Below, piece after piece: positions 17,156-25,524 of a stretch of 64,000 nt of DNA. The DNA comes from Allopusillimonas lactea. Its GTDB lineage: Bacteria > Pseudomonadota > Gammaproteobacteria > Burkholderiales > Burkholderiaceae_B. A program made the translations under genes and the position numbers. Within the stretch, counting starts at the first letter, position 1. The number at the start of each line of letters is the position of its first letter. The stretch spans positions 1 through 64,000 of the forward strand of contig NZ_JAJJOZ010000012.1 in assembly GCF_021653995.1 (NCBI RefSeq). The letters are read 5' to 3'. The notes beneath the pieces were generated by a model. That model saw only the letters and a program-made list of their open reading frames with translations, was not told the DNA's origin and made no database searches.

Positions 17156-19138
17156 ATGTGTGGCATTGCCGGCATCTTTGCACCGCGCGACACCGCGACG
17201 CTCCAACATACCGCAGCGCGTATGGCACACGCGATCGCACATCGCGGCCCTGACGGTGCGGATACGTGGGTCGACCATCGCGCCGGTCTGGCGCTCGGGC
17301 ACCGGAGGCTGTCGATCATCGACTTGAGCGCCGCAGGCAGACAGCCCATGCAATCTGCCTGCGGCCGCTATGTCCTGGTCTTTAACGGCGAAATCTACAA
17401 CCACCGCACGCTGCGTGCTCAGTTGGAGAAGGAAGGCGGCGCACCCGCCCATTGGCGCGGACATTCAGACACCGAGACGCTGCTGGCCTGCTTTGCGGCA
17501 TGGGGCGTGGAAGCGACACTGCGGGCCACGGTGGGCATGTTCGCGTTGGGTCTGTGGGACCGTCTGACGCTGCATCTCACACTGGCCCGCGACCGCATGG
17601 GCGAAAAACCCTTGTACTGGGGATGGAACCAGGACATGTTTGTATTTGGTTCGGAGCTAAAGGCCCTGCGCGCCGCCCCAGGCTTCACCGGCCAGGTGGA
17701 TCGTGCTGCGCTCACGCTGCTGATGCGCCATGCCAGCATCCCCACGCCATACTCTATCTACGAAGGCATCCAGAAACTGCGACCCGGTCACTACGTGGGC
17801 CTGTCGTTGTCGAATCCCGATGCCGCCCGCGACACCCAGCCGCAGCCATACTGGACACTGAACGATGCCATACAGGCAGGTAGGGCAGATCCCTTTACGG
17901 GCTCGGCCGATGAGGCCGTGCAGGCATTGGAGAAGCAGCTGGCCGAAAGCGTAGCCCTGCAAATGGAATCCGATGTGCCGTTGGGGGCCTTCCTGAGTGG
18001 CGGCGTGGATAGCAGCACCATCGTAGCGCTCATGCAGGCGCAGAGCCATAACGCTGTGCGCACCTTCACCATCGGCTTCGACGACAAGCGGTTCGACGAG
18101 GCCGAACATGCACGCGCGGTGGCGGCCCACCTGGGTACCGATCACACGGAGATCGTCGCCCAACCGCGCGACGCACTGGCGATCGTACAAGAGCTGCCGG
18201 GTATCTATGACGAGCCGTTTGCCGACAGCTCGCAGATTCCAACGATTCTCGTGAGCAGATTGGCGCGCCAGCATGTCACTGTCGCGCTCAGCGGTGATGC
18301 CGGTGACGAGCTTTTCGGGGGGTATGACACCTATCGCTACGCGCCGGACATGTGGCGACGTATCAGCCGTCTGCCAGCACCCGTGCGACAAGTTGTAGCG
18401 AACAGCCTGGCAGCCATGTCCATTCCGGCGTGGAACACCGCACTTGGCCAACTGCGCCCCTTGGTGCCTGGCAGCCTGCGATCTGTCAGCGGCGAGCGCA
18501 TGCACAAGCTGGCCAGCCTGCTGCCCGCGCACAGCGCGCAGGATTTCTTCCTGCAGCTCAGCAGCCACTGGAACAAACCCGAACGCCTGGTTCAAGGCGC
18601 TACCGAACCGCCTTGCTTGCTGGCCACGCCTAAGTCGTGGCCCGACGTGGACTGCTATGAGCACTGGATGATGGCCATGAGCGCCCAGACTTATATGACC
18701 GATGACATTCTGGTAAAGGTCGATCGGGCCTCCATGGCCGCCAGTCTGGAAGTGCGTGTACCCATGCTCGATCACCGGGTGGTGGAACTGGCCTGGCGCA
18801 TGCCGCTGCACTACAAGATTCATAGCGGCCAAGGAAAGTGGATGCTGCGCCAAGTCTTGCAGCGCTATGTGCCTGCGACACTGATCGACCGTCCGAAGAT
18901 GGGTTTTTCAGTACCACTGGCCCAGTGGCTGCGCGGCCCGCTGCGCGACTGGGCCCAATCTCTGCTTGCACCCTATCGCCTGCTGGCAGAGGGCTATTTC
19001 GATTACAAGAGCGTGCAAGCCGCGTGGGAAGCCCATCTGAGCGGCAAGTGCGACTATGCCAACCGGCTCTGGTGCATCCTGATGTTCCAGGCTTGGCTGG
19101 AAAACGAAGAATCCAATGTGATGGCCAGGGTGTCATGA
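17156..19138 (+). CDS. asnB: Glutamine-dependent asparagine synthase-type amidotransferase
   Basis: A 660-residue protein. The class II glutaminase starts at MCGIAGIF, with Cys2 as the nucleophile after removal of Met1, which fixes the start at 17156. The synthetase domain has the ATP loop FLSGGVDSS near residue 280. In Pseudomonas and Bordetella O-antigen loci such proteins (WbpS, WbmI) amidate the carboxyl group of uronic acids rather than aspartate. With wlbABC upstream, a uronamide product is the best inference. Stop and next start overlap (ATGA). Confidence 0.88.
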   Translation: MCGIAGIFAPRDTATLQHTAARMAHAIAHRGPDGADTWVDHRAGLALGHRRLSIIDLSAAGRQPMQSACGRYVLVFNGEIYNHRTLRAQLEKEGGAPAHWRGHSDTETLLACFAAWGVEATLRATVGMFALGLWDRLTLHLTLARDRMGEKPLYWGWNQDMFVFGSELKALRAAPGFTGQVDRAALTLLMRHASIPTPYSIYEGIQKLRPGHYVGLSLSNPDAARDTQPQPYWTLNDAIQAGRADPFTGSADEAVQALEKQLAESVALQMESDVPLGAFLSGGVDSSTIVALMQAQSHNAVRTFTIGFDDKRFDEAEHARAVAAHLGTDHTEIVAQPRDALAIVQELPGIYDEPFADSSQIPTILVSRLARQHVTVALSGDAGDELFGGYDTYRYAPDMWRRISRLPAPVRQVVANSLAAMSIPAWNTALGQLRPLVPGSLRSVSGERMHKLASLLPAHSAQDFFLQLSSHWNKPERLVQGATEPPCLLATPKSWPDVDCYEHWMMAMSAQTYMTDDILVKVDRASMAASLEVRVPMLDHRVVELAWRMPLHYKIHSGQGKWMLRQVLQRYVPATLIDRPKMGFSVPLAQWLRGPLRDWAQSLLAPYRLLAEGYFDYKSVQAAWEAHLSGKCDYANRLWCILMFQAWLENEESNVMARVS

Positions 19139-20298
19139 AGGTGCTGCACATCATCACCGGTCTGAATAACGGCGGCGCGGAAGGCGCGCTGTTCCGGCTC
19201 TGCTCGTCGGACGACCCCGGTCTGTACCAGCACGAGGTCATCTCCATGATGGACATGGGCGTATACGGCGAACGGCTCGAACGTGCCGGCATACCCGTGA
19301 CCTGCCTGGGCATGCCGCGCGGCCGCCTCACTGTGCATGGCCTGATGCGCTTGGTGCGGACACTGCGCAGAGTCAAACCCGACGTGGTGCAGACCTGGCT
19401 CTACCATGCCGATCTGATCGGCGGAACAGCCGCGCGGCTGACCAGTGCGCCAGCTGTTGTATGGGGTATCCGCCACGCCAACTTCGACATAGACAGCAAT
19501 GCGCGGCGCTCGCTGCTCGTTATCCGGCTGTGCAGCCTACTGTCGCGCATCGTGCCCGATCGCATCGCGTGCTGCTCAGAAAAAGCGCGCGCGCTGCACG
19601 TAAGCATCGGCTATCCCGATACCCGGATCTCCGTCATCCCCAATGGCTACGTCCTGGACACTCTGGCACCCTGCCCAGAAGCGGGCGCGCGCCTGCGCGC
19701 CGAGCTTAGCTTGCCCGCCGACCGGCCGTTACTGGGCATGGTGGCTCGCTTCGATCCGCAGAAAGACCATGGCAACCTGCTTGCCGCATTGGGTCAGTTG
19801 CGGGAGCGCGGGGTAGATTTCAGCTGTTTGCTCGCCGGTGCGGAAATGACAGCGAACAACGCTGCGCTCGCCCGCATGGCCGACACAGCAGGCATATCGG
19901 ATCGCCTTATGCTGCTCGGCCCACGGTCCGACGTACCCGACCTCATGAACGCCCTGGACATCCATGTACTGTCCAGCCGTGGAGAGGCTTTCCCCAACGT
20001 ACTGGCAGAAGCCATGGCCTGTGGCACACCTTGCGTAAGCACCGACGTGGGCGATGCGGCACTGATCATCGGCGATACCGGATGGCTTGCCCCACGGCGC
20101 GACGCCACAAGCCTGGCCGATGCAATGCAGGCGGCGATTGCCGCACTGGCCGAGCCCGAAACATGGCGGGTGAGGCGGATCGCATGCCGCGCGCGCATCG
20201 CGGCAAATTTTGACATCCAGCGCATGCTGGCCCGTTACCACAGCCTTTGGCAGGAAGTGCTGGCACAAAACCCGCAGGCTGCCTCGGTACGCCCATGA
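19135..20298 (+). CDS. Glycosyltransferase family 4
   Basis: A 387-residue GT-B glycosyltransferase. The N-terminal acceptor domain begins VLHIITGLNNGGAEG. The donor domain has MVARFDPQKDH and VLSSRGEAFPNVLAEAMACGTPCVSTDVGD, the retaining GT4 signature with the E-x7-E pair. The ATG at 19135 overlaps the asnB stop; the frame is open upstream but the extra residues do not fit the fold. It builds one linkage of the repeat unit in the cytoplasm. Confidence 0.9.
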   Translation: MKVLHIITGLNNGGAEGALFRLCSSDDPGLYQHEVISMMDMGVYGERLERAGIPVTCLGMPRGRLTVHGLMRLVRTLRRVKPDVVQTWLYHADLIGGTAARLTSAPAVVWGIRHANFDIDSNARRSLLVIRLCSLLSRIVPDRIACCSEKARALHVSIGYPDTRISVIPNGYVLDTLAPCPEAGARLRAELSLPADRPLLGMVARFDPQKDHGNLLAALGQLRERGVDFSCLLAGAEMTANNAALARMADTAGISDRLMLLGPRSDVPDLMNALDIHVLSSRGEAFPNVLAEAMACGTPCVSTDVGDAALIIGDTGWLAPRRDATSLADAMQAAIAALAEPETWRVRRIACRARIAANFDIQRMLARYHSLWQEVLAQNPQAASVRP

Positions 20299-20308
20299 GA
20301 ACCACGCC

Positions 20309-21475
20309 ATGACGCTCGCTTCCACCTCCTGGCATGTTATTTCCGCCACGCTCGTCTTTCTCGCGGGGCTGCTGATCATGCTCGCCATCGCACGCCGCTT
20401 CCAATGTTCGCGCAGGCGGGCGCTGTTCCTTTATGCCTGGCACACAGCCCTGTGCATGGTGTATCTCGTCTATACGCAAAGCAATGTCAGCGATGCGCGC
20501 GGGTATTATCTGACGGCGCTGCAGGGTCCCGCCGGTTTCAGTGCAGGGTCGGCCGCGATCGAGTACTTGACCTGGTTCTGCATACACGTGCTAGGCCTGT
20601 CTTATCTTGGCTGTTTCTTGTTCTACAACCTTTTCGGCAGCGTCGGCCTGATTGCCTTCGATGCCAGCCTGCGCAGCGTCAGCGCGGACAAATCCCGCTT
20701 GATCCGCCTGACGGCACTGGCAGTCGTGCTGTTGCCGTCCGTCAGTTTCTGGTCGTCAGCCATCGGCAAGGACGCACCCGCTTTCCTGGCAGCCACGCTC
20801 AGCATGTGGGCGGCGCTGGATTTCCGCAAACGGGCCGGCCTGTTCATCCTGGCAATTCCTATCATGCTGGCGGTACGCCCCCATATGGCCGGCCTCATGG
20901 TCATGGCGCTGGCCGGGTCACAAGTCATTCAGCGCGGGCTGCCGCTGAGCGCGCGCATTGTGATGGGCGTGGCAGCACTGGCCGCCGCATCCGCAATGGT
21001 GCCTTTCGGGCTGAAGTACGCGGGCGTCAGCGAAAACGCTTCAGCCGCCGACGTCATGAACTATATCGAGCAGCGCCAACAGGGCAACCTGGACGGCACG
21101 GCCAGCGTGGACATCGCCGGCATGAGCCTGCCCGAACAGCTCGCCACCTACATGTTCAGGCCGCTTCCAAATGAAGCGGGCAGCATGTTCGGCCTGGTAG
21201 CCGCAACGGAAAACGTGTTGCTGCTCATTCTGTTCATCGCGGGCATTCTGTGGGCACTGATCCGCCGCCGCGCAACATTCTTCGGCAACCGCGCCTATAT
21301 GTGGCTGTACGCCATCTCTGCCTGGATTCTGCTTGCTCTCACCACAGCCAACCTGGGCATTGCGCTGCGGCAAAAGTGGATGTTCGCTCCCCTGCTTATC
21401 GTGCTTGTGCTGTCCATGGCGCACAGCCGCAAAGCGCGGGTTGTCTATGTGCCGGTACAGAGGTTGCCCGTATGA
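20309..21475 (+). CDS. Wzy/EpsG-like polysaccharide polymerase candidate
   Basis: A 388-residue integral membrane protein with about nine or ten hydrophobic segments. The segment LLPSVSFWSSAIGKDAP resembles the conserved P-S-x-x-x-W-S-x-x-x-x-K-D patch of EpsG/Wzy-like proteins of surface-sugar loci. It is the only polytopic protein in the locus besides the flippase, so it is the candidate polymerase. Start chosen at 20309; the in-frame extension to 20210 lies inside the preceding glycosyltransferase gene. Confidence 0.7.
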   Translation: MTLASTSWHVISATLVFLAGLLIMLAIARRFQCSRRRALFLYAWHTALCMVYLVYTQSNVSDARGYYLTALQGPAGFSAGSAAIEYLTWFCIHVLGLSYLGCFLFYNLFGSVGLIAFDASLRSVSADKSRLIRLTALAVVLLPSVSFWSSAIGKDAPAFLAATLSMWAALDFRKRAGLFILAIPIMLAVRPHMAGLMVMALAGSQVIQRGLPLSARIVMGVAALAAASAMVPFGLKYAGVSENASAADVMNYIEQRQQGNLDGTASVDIAGMSLPEQLATYMFRPLPNEAGSMFGLVAATENVLLLILFIAGILWALIRRRATFFGNRAYMWLYAISAWILLALTTANLGIALRQKWMFAPLLIVLVLSMAHSRKARVVYVPVQRLPV

Positions 21476-22677
21476 CCCACCACAAGCTACTTGTCGTCAC
21501 TACTGTGCCCGAAACGCTGCTCACGATTCTGCAAGACCAGCCCCGCTTCCTCGCACAAGCGCTCGGGGGCTCAATCATCGTCGAACTGGCAACTTCTCCC
21601 GGCCCTGACGCCCAATGCGTCGCCGACGCGGAGGGTGTGATGGTGCATGGCGTACCTATGGCCCGCGGCATCGCCCCGCTCAAAGACATATACGCCATCG
21701 TCCGCATGATGCATCTGCTGCGTCGCGAGAGGCCCGACATCATTCACTCATACACCGCCAAAGCGGGTCTGATTGCCATGATCGCCGGATGGCTCTGCCG
21801 CGTACCGGTGCGTGTGCACACCTTTACCGGTCTGGTATTCCCAACCGAACGTGGCTTCAAGCGCAGTATTCTCATTGCTGTCGACAGGCTGGTCTGTGCG
21901 GCCGCCACACGTGTCGTCCCAGAAGGCCTGGGCGTCTTGGCAGACCTTCGCGATCACCATATCACCGGCAAGCCACTGCAGGTGATCGGCCATGGAAACA
22001 TCGCCGGGGTGGACACACGACTGTACGATCGCGATGCACCGGGCCTGTCCGAGGCTGCCGCCGCGCTGCGGACACAACTGACCATCCCAACTGATGCCCT
22101 GGTCTACTGCTATGTCGGCCGCCTCAATCGGGACAAGGGCCTGCACGAGCTGCTGGCTGCCTTCGACGCGCTGCCGCCCACTGCCCACCTTGCCCTGGCG
22201 GGAGCGCTGGATATCACCGCCCCCATCTCTCCGTATGAGCAGAACCTCATTGCATCGCATCCGCGCATTCATGCGCTGGGATTCATGCAGGATGTACGGC
22301 CATTGATGACCATGTCCGATGTGCTGGTTCTGCCAAGCTACCGCGAAGGCTTTCCTAATGTCGTTCTGCAGGCGGGGGCCATGGCCCTGCCGGTAATCGC
22401 CACCGATATCAATGGCTGCAATGAAGTCATCACACCCAACCACAATGGCTGGCTGGTGCCGCCGCATGATACACCGGCGCTGCGGATTGCCATGGAGGCT
22501 GCCGCCAACCTCACATCCGAGCAGCGCCGCGAGATGGGCATTCAGGCCCGCATCCGGATACAGCAGCGCTACGAACGCGACACGCATTGGCAGAATATGC
22601 TGGCCTTCTACCGGCAATTGGCGGCCGGCCTGTCCGACTCTCGCCACTGGCGTCCCCATACGGAAACGACGCCATGA
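21472..22677 (+). CDS. Glycosyltransferase family 4 (CapM/PglA-like)
   Basis: A 401-residue GT-B enzyme. N-terminal motifs include IIHSYTAKAGLIAMIAGWLCRVPVRVHTFTGLVFP, typical of the CapM/PglA/WlbH-type subgroup that adds the second sugar. The donor domain has YVGRLNRDKGLHELL and VLPSYREGFPNVVLQAGAMALPVIATDINGCNE. It is immediately upstream of, and overlaps, the initiating sugar-phosphate transferase, so it is a good candidate for the transferase acting on the first lipid-linked sugar. Confidence 0.9.
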   Translation: MTHHKLLVVTTVPETLLTILQDQPRFLAQALGGSIIVELATSPGPDAQCVADAEGVMVHGVPMARGIAPLKDIYAIVRMMHLLRRERPDIIHSYTAKAGLIAMIAGWLCRVPVRVHTFTGLVFPTERGFKRSILIAVDRLVCAAATRVVPEGLGVLADLRDHHITGKPLQVIGHGNIAGVDTRLYDRDAPGLSEAAAALRTQLTIPTDALVYCYVGRLNRDKGLHELLAAFDALPPTAHLALAGALDITAPISPYEQNLIASHPRIHALGFMQDVRPLMTMSDVLVLPSYREGFPNVVLQAGAMALPVIATDINGCNEVITPNHNGWLVPPHDTPALRIAMEAAANLTSEQRREMGIQARIRIQQRYERDTHWQNMLAFYRQLAAGLSDSRHWRPHTETTP

Positions 22678-23423
22678 CACACTTCTGGAAACGGCGAGGC
22701 AAGCGCTGGTTCGACCTGTCAATCACGCTGCTCATTCTGCTGCTGTTATGGCCGCTGTTCCTGGCGGTGGCCTTAATGGTGCGGATTATGCTCGGCGGCC
22801 CCGTCCTGTTCACCCAGCGGCGCCTGGGCCAGCATGCAGCCGAATTCCACCTGTACAAGTTCCGTTCCATGACGGACGCACGCGACGCCCAAGGCATTCT
22901 GCTGCCTGATGAGCAGCGCCTGACGCGTTTTGGCAAATGGCTGCGCGCCAGCAGCCTGGACGAACTGCCACAGACTCTCAATGTGCTGCGCGGCGAAATG
23001 AGCCTCATAGGCCCACGCGCGCTACTGCCCGAATACCGAGAACGGCTGCAGGCGCGCCACCCGCGGCGCTTCGACGTGCTGCCCGGCATTACAGGCCTGG
23101 CAGCCGTCAGCGGGCGCAACGCCCTACCCTGGGAAACGCGGCTTGCCTTGGATGACGAGTACGTACACCGGCTGAGTGCAGGGCTGGATTTATATATTTT
23201 CTTCAAGACTATCCCGGTGGTGCTGGGCCGAAAGGGAGTCAGCATGCCGGGCATGGCCACCGTCAGGCGCTACGACGACGACACGGCGGATCGGCCCGAC
23301 AGCACTGATAACGCCGCGTCCTCCCTCGACAGCCTCCCCACCCAAGCCATAGCCACCACCCACGCCACAGGCGGCACGGCTACGGCCCCCAATCTCGACA
23401 AGGGTGGGCAAACAGTGCATTAG
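22674..23423 (+). CDS. Initiating sugar-phosphate transferase (PglC/WlbG-like)
   Basis: A 249-residue bacterial sugar transferase of the small monotopic type. One N-terminal hydrophobic helix (about 15-35), then GGPVLFTQRRLGQH, FHLYKFRSMTD and LRASSLDELPQTLNVLRGEMSLIGPR, the phosphoglycosyl transferase core. It transfers a sugar phosphate from a UDP-sugar to undecaprenyl phosphate. It lacks the multi-helix N-terminal domain of WbaP/WcaJ. After about residue 195 comes an odd Thr/Asp/Ala-rich tail of some 50 residues. The following three genes make the matching UDP-sugar. Confidence 0.9.
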   Translation: MTHFWKRRGKRWFDLSITLLILLLLWPLFLAVALMVRIMLGGPVLFTQRRLGQHAAEFHLYKFRSMTDARDAQGILLPDEQRLTRFGKWLRASSLDELPQTLNVLRGEMSLIGPRALLPEYRERLQARHPRRFDVLPGITGLAAVSGRNALPWETRLALDDEYVHRLSAGLDLYIFFKTIPVVLGRKGVSMPGMATVRRYDDDTADRPDSTDNAASSLDSLPTQAIATTHATGGTATAPNLDKGGQTVH

Positions 23424-23519
23424 CGCAGTCTTGATACCACCCGTCGATTGCCATCACCACCAACGATTCAATACGCTTCGCCCCCCCTTTCTCTCACCAT
23501 TTCCAAGGGCTCGTCCACC

Positions 23520-24773
23520 ATGCTGAATACTCCTTTCTCGCCATGGCCGTCCTTCACGAAGGAAGAGGCCGACGCCGTGCACAGCGTCATCATGTCCAAC
23601 CGGGTCAACTACTGGACCGGCGAGCAGGGCCGCCAGTTCGAGCGCGAGTTTTCCGCCTGGGTCGGCTGCGACTACGGCGTCGCCCTGGCCAATGGAACAC
23701 TGGCGCTGGACGCCGCACTCCGGGCACTCGACATCCAACCCGGCGACGAAGTCATCGTGACGCCGCGTACATTCCTGGCGTCTGCGTCCAGCATCGTCAA
23801 TACAGGCGCCACCCCCGTATTCGCGGATGTTGACCGCGACAGCCAGAACATCACTGCCGACACGATTCGCGCAGTGCTCAGCCCTCGCACGCGCGCAATC
23901 ATTTGCGTTCACTTGGCAGGCTGGCCCTGCGATATGGACCCCATCGTGGATCTGGCGCGCGAACATAACCTTGCTGTCATCGAGGACTGTGCCCAGGCAC
24001 ACGGCGCTCGTTACAAAGGGCGCCCGGTGGGCAGCCTGGGCGACATTGCCGCATGGTCTTTCTGTCAGGACAAAATCATGACCACGGGCGGAGAAGGTGG
24101 CATGGTTACCACCAACCGTCGCGATCTGTGGTCACGCGTCTGGTCGCTTAAAGATCATGGAAAATCGTGGGCTGCGGTGCACGCCTCCAATCATCCGCCC
24201 GGTTTCCGCTGGCTGCATGAGCAATTTGGCCACAACTGGCGCATGCTGGAAGCCCAGGCGGTGATCGGCCGCCTGCAGTTGAGCCGTATGCCCGCCTGGC
24301 ACGCCGCGCGCCGCACACACGCTCAGCGAATCTGGGATGCCGCTGCAAAGCTGCCCGGCCTTCGCGTGCCCAGCACGCCCAGCCACATCGCCCATGCCGC
24401 CTACAAATGCTATGTCTTCGTCGAGCCCGGCAGTCTGCGCACAGGCTGGACACGCGACATGATCGTCGAAGCCATAGTCGCACGCGGCGTGCCCTGCTAT
24501 ACCGGATCATGCTCCGAAATCTATCTGGAAAAGGCCTTCGATGGCACGAGCTTTCGTCCACGCACCCGCCTGCCCGTGGCGCGCGAACTGGGCGACACTG
24601 CCCTCATGTTTCTGGTGCACCCCACGCTCACGCAAGCAGAGATCGCGCTGACCTGCGACACCCTTGCCCATGTCATGCACGAGGCGGCCACAGCCGAGGC
24701 CGCAGTCCAAGCTGTCATGCCCAATCCAGTCTTGTCCCGCCATATCGCCACACCCGCTGCCAACCACGCCTGA
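23520..24773 (+). CDS. DegT/DnrJ sugar aminotransferase (WlbF/PglE-like)
   Basis: A 417-residue aminotransferase with PLP lysine Lys185 in CQDKIMTTGGEGG and the IEDCAQAHGA segment. In bpl/wlb and pgl loci the equivalent enzyme aminates C4 of a UDP-4-keto-6-deoxy-GlcNAc. The order sugar transferase, aminotransferase, acetyltransferase, dehydratase supports that role. Start at 23520 (MLNTPFSPW), where homology begins. No good ribosome site is visible and the 96-base gap to the previous gene is CCC/ACC-rich. Confidence 0.88.
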   Translation: MLNTPFSPWPSFTKEEADAVHSVIMSNRVNYWTGEQGRQFEREFSAWVGCDYGVALANGTLALDAALRALDIQPGDEVIVTPRTFLASASSIVNTGATPVFADVDRDSQNITADTIRAVLSPRTRAIICVHLAGWPCDMDPIVDLAREHNLAVIEDCAQAHGARYKGRPVGSLGDIAAWSFCQDKIMTTGGEGGMVTTNRRDLWSRVWSLKDHGKSWAAVHASNHPPGFRWLHEQFGHNWRMLEAQAVIGRLQLSRMPAWHAARRTHAQRIWDAAAKLPGLRVPSTPSHIAHAAYKCYVFVEPGSLRTGWTRDMIVEAIVARGVPCYTGSCSEIYLEKAFDGTSFRPRTRLPVARELGDTALMFLVHPTLTQAEIALTCDTLAHVMHEAATAEAAVQAVMPNPVLSRHIATPAANHA

Positions 24774-24783
24774 GGAGCGCGCC

Positions 24784-25524
24784 ATGGATGTGTATGCAAT
24801 CGTCGGCACCGGTGGGCATGGTCGAGAAACCATGGCTGTTGCTGAACTGATGCTCGCGGCAAGTGCGGTGCCGGGCAGCTATCGGCTGTTGTTCGTGGAT
24901 GAGCAGCAGAGGGCGGGCGACTGCAACGGACACGATGTGCTGCGCCCCGAACAGTTTCTTGCGCAAGCGGGCTGCCTGCGCTTTAACATCGCCATCGCCG
25001 ACAGCCGCTGCCGCCAGCGTCTGACGGGATTACTGTGTGCGGGAGGGGCCTCTCCCTTCACCATTGCGGCGCCCAACAGCTGCACCCTGGCGCATAGCGA
25101 GATCGGCCCCGGCGCCATTTTGAGCCCGTTCTCACTGGTGACGGCGAATGTACGCATCGGCCAAGGGTTTCACGCCAATATGTATGCCTACGTTGCCCAT
25201 GATTGCATCATCGGCGACTTCGTCACGCTTGGGCCGCATGCCTGCTGCAATGGCGGCATCGTCGTCGAAGACCACGCCTATATCGGCACAGGCGCCATTA
25301 TCCGGCAAAGCAGGCCGGGCCAACGCATTGTCATCGGAGAAGGTGCAGTCGTCGGCATGGGCGCCGTGGTCACGCGCAGCGTGTCTCCCTATACAACCGT
25401 CGTCGGCAACCCCGCACGACCACATACCCGCCACTGCGGCACCCACGCACAACCGCACAGCCAGGCGGGAACCGACGATCGCCCCCTCCCGCATCAAGCA
25501 TCAAAGGCCAGCCATGAACACTAG
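24784..25524 (+). CDS. PglD/NeuD-like sugar O- or N-acetyltransferase
   Basis: A 246-residue protein. An N-terminal nucleotide-sugar-binding part (YAIVGTGGHGRETM, residues 3-16) precedes a left-handed beta-helix (about 95-210, for example SEIGPGAILSPF, VRIGQGFHANMYAYVAHDCIIGDFVTLGPHACCNG). His in the YVAHDC segment matches the catalytic histidine position of PglD. It would acetylate the 4-amino group of the aminated trideoxy sugar. A GAGGAGCGC ribosome site precedes the ATG at 24784. The tail overlaps the next gene by 11 bases. Confidence 0.85.
   Translation: MDVYAIVGTGGHGRETMAVAELMLAASAVPGSYRLLFVDEQQRAGDCNGHDVLRPEQFLAQAGCLRFNIAIADSRCRQRLTGLLCAGGASPFTIAAPNSCTLAHSEIGPGAILSPFSLVTANVRIGQGFHANMYAYVAHDCIIGDFVTLGPHACCNGGIVVEDHAYIGTGAIIRQSRPGQRIVIGEGAVVGMGAVVTRSVSPYTTVVGNPARPHTRHCGTHAQPHSQAGTDDRPLPHQASKASHEH

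Noticed and set aside
17657..18853. Long minus-strand open frame opposite asnB (398 codons)
   Set aside because: The plus strand codes a complete asparagine synthase with all motifs; the antisense frame is a GC-rich shadow with no recognisable domain.
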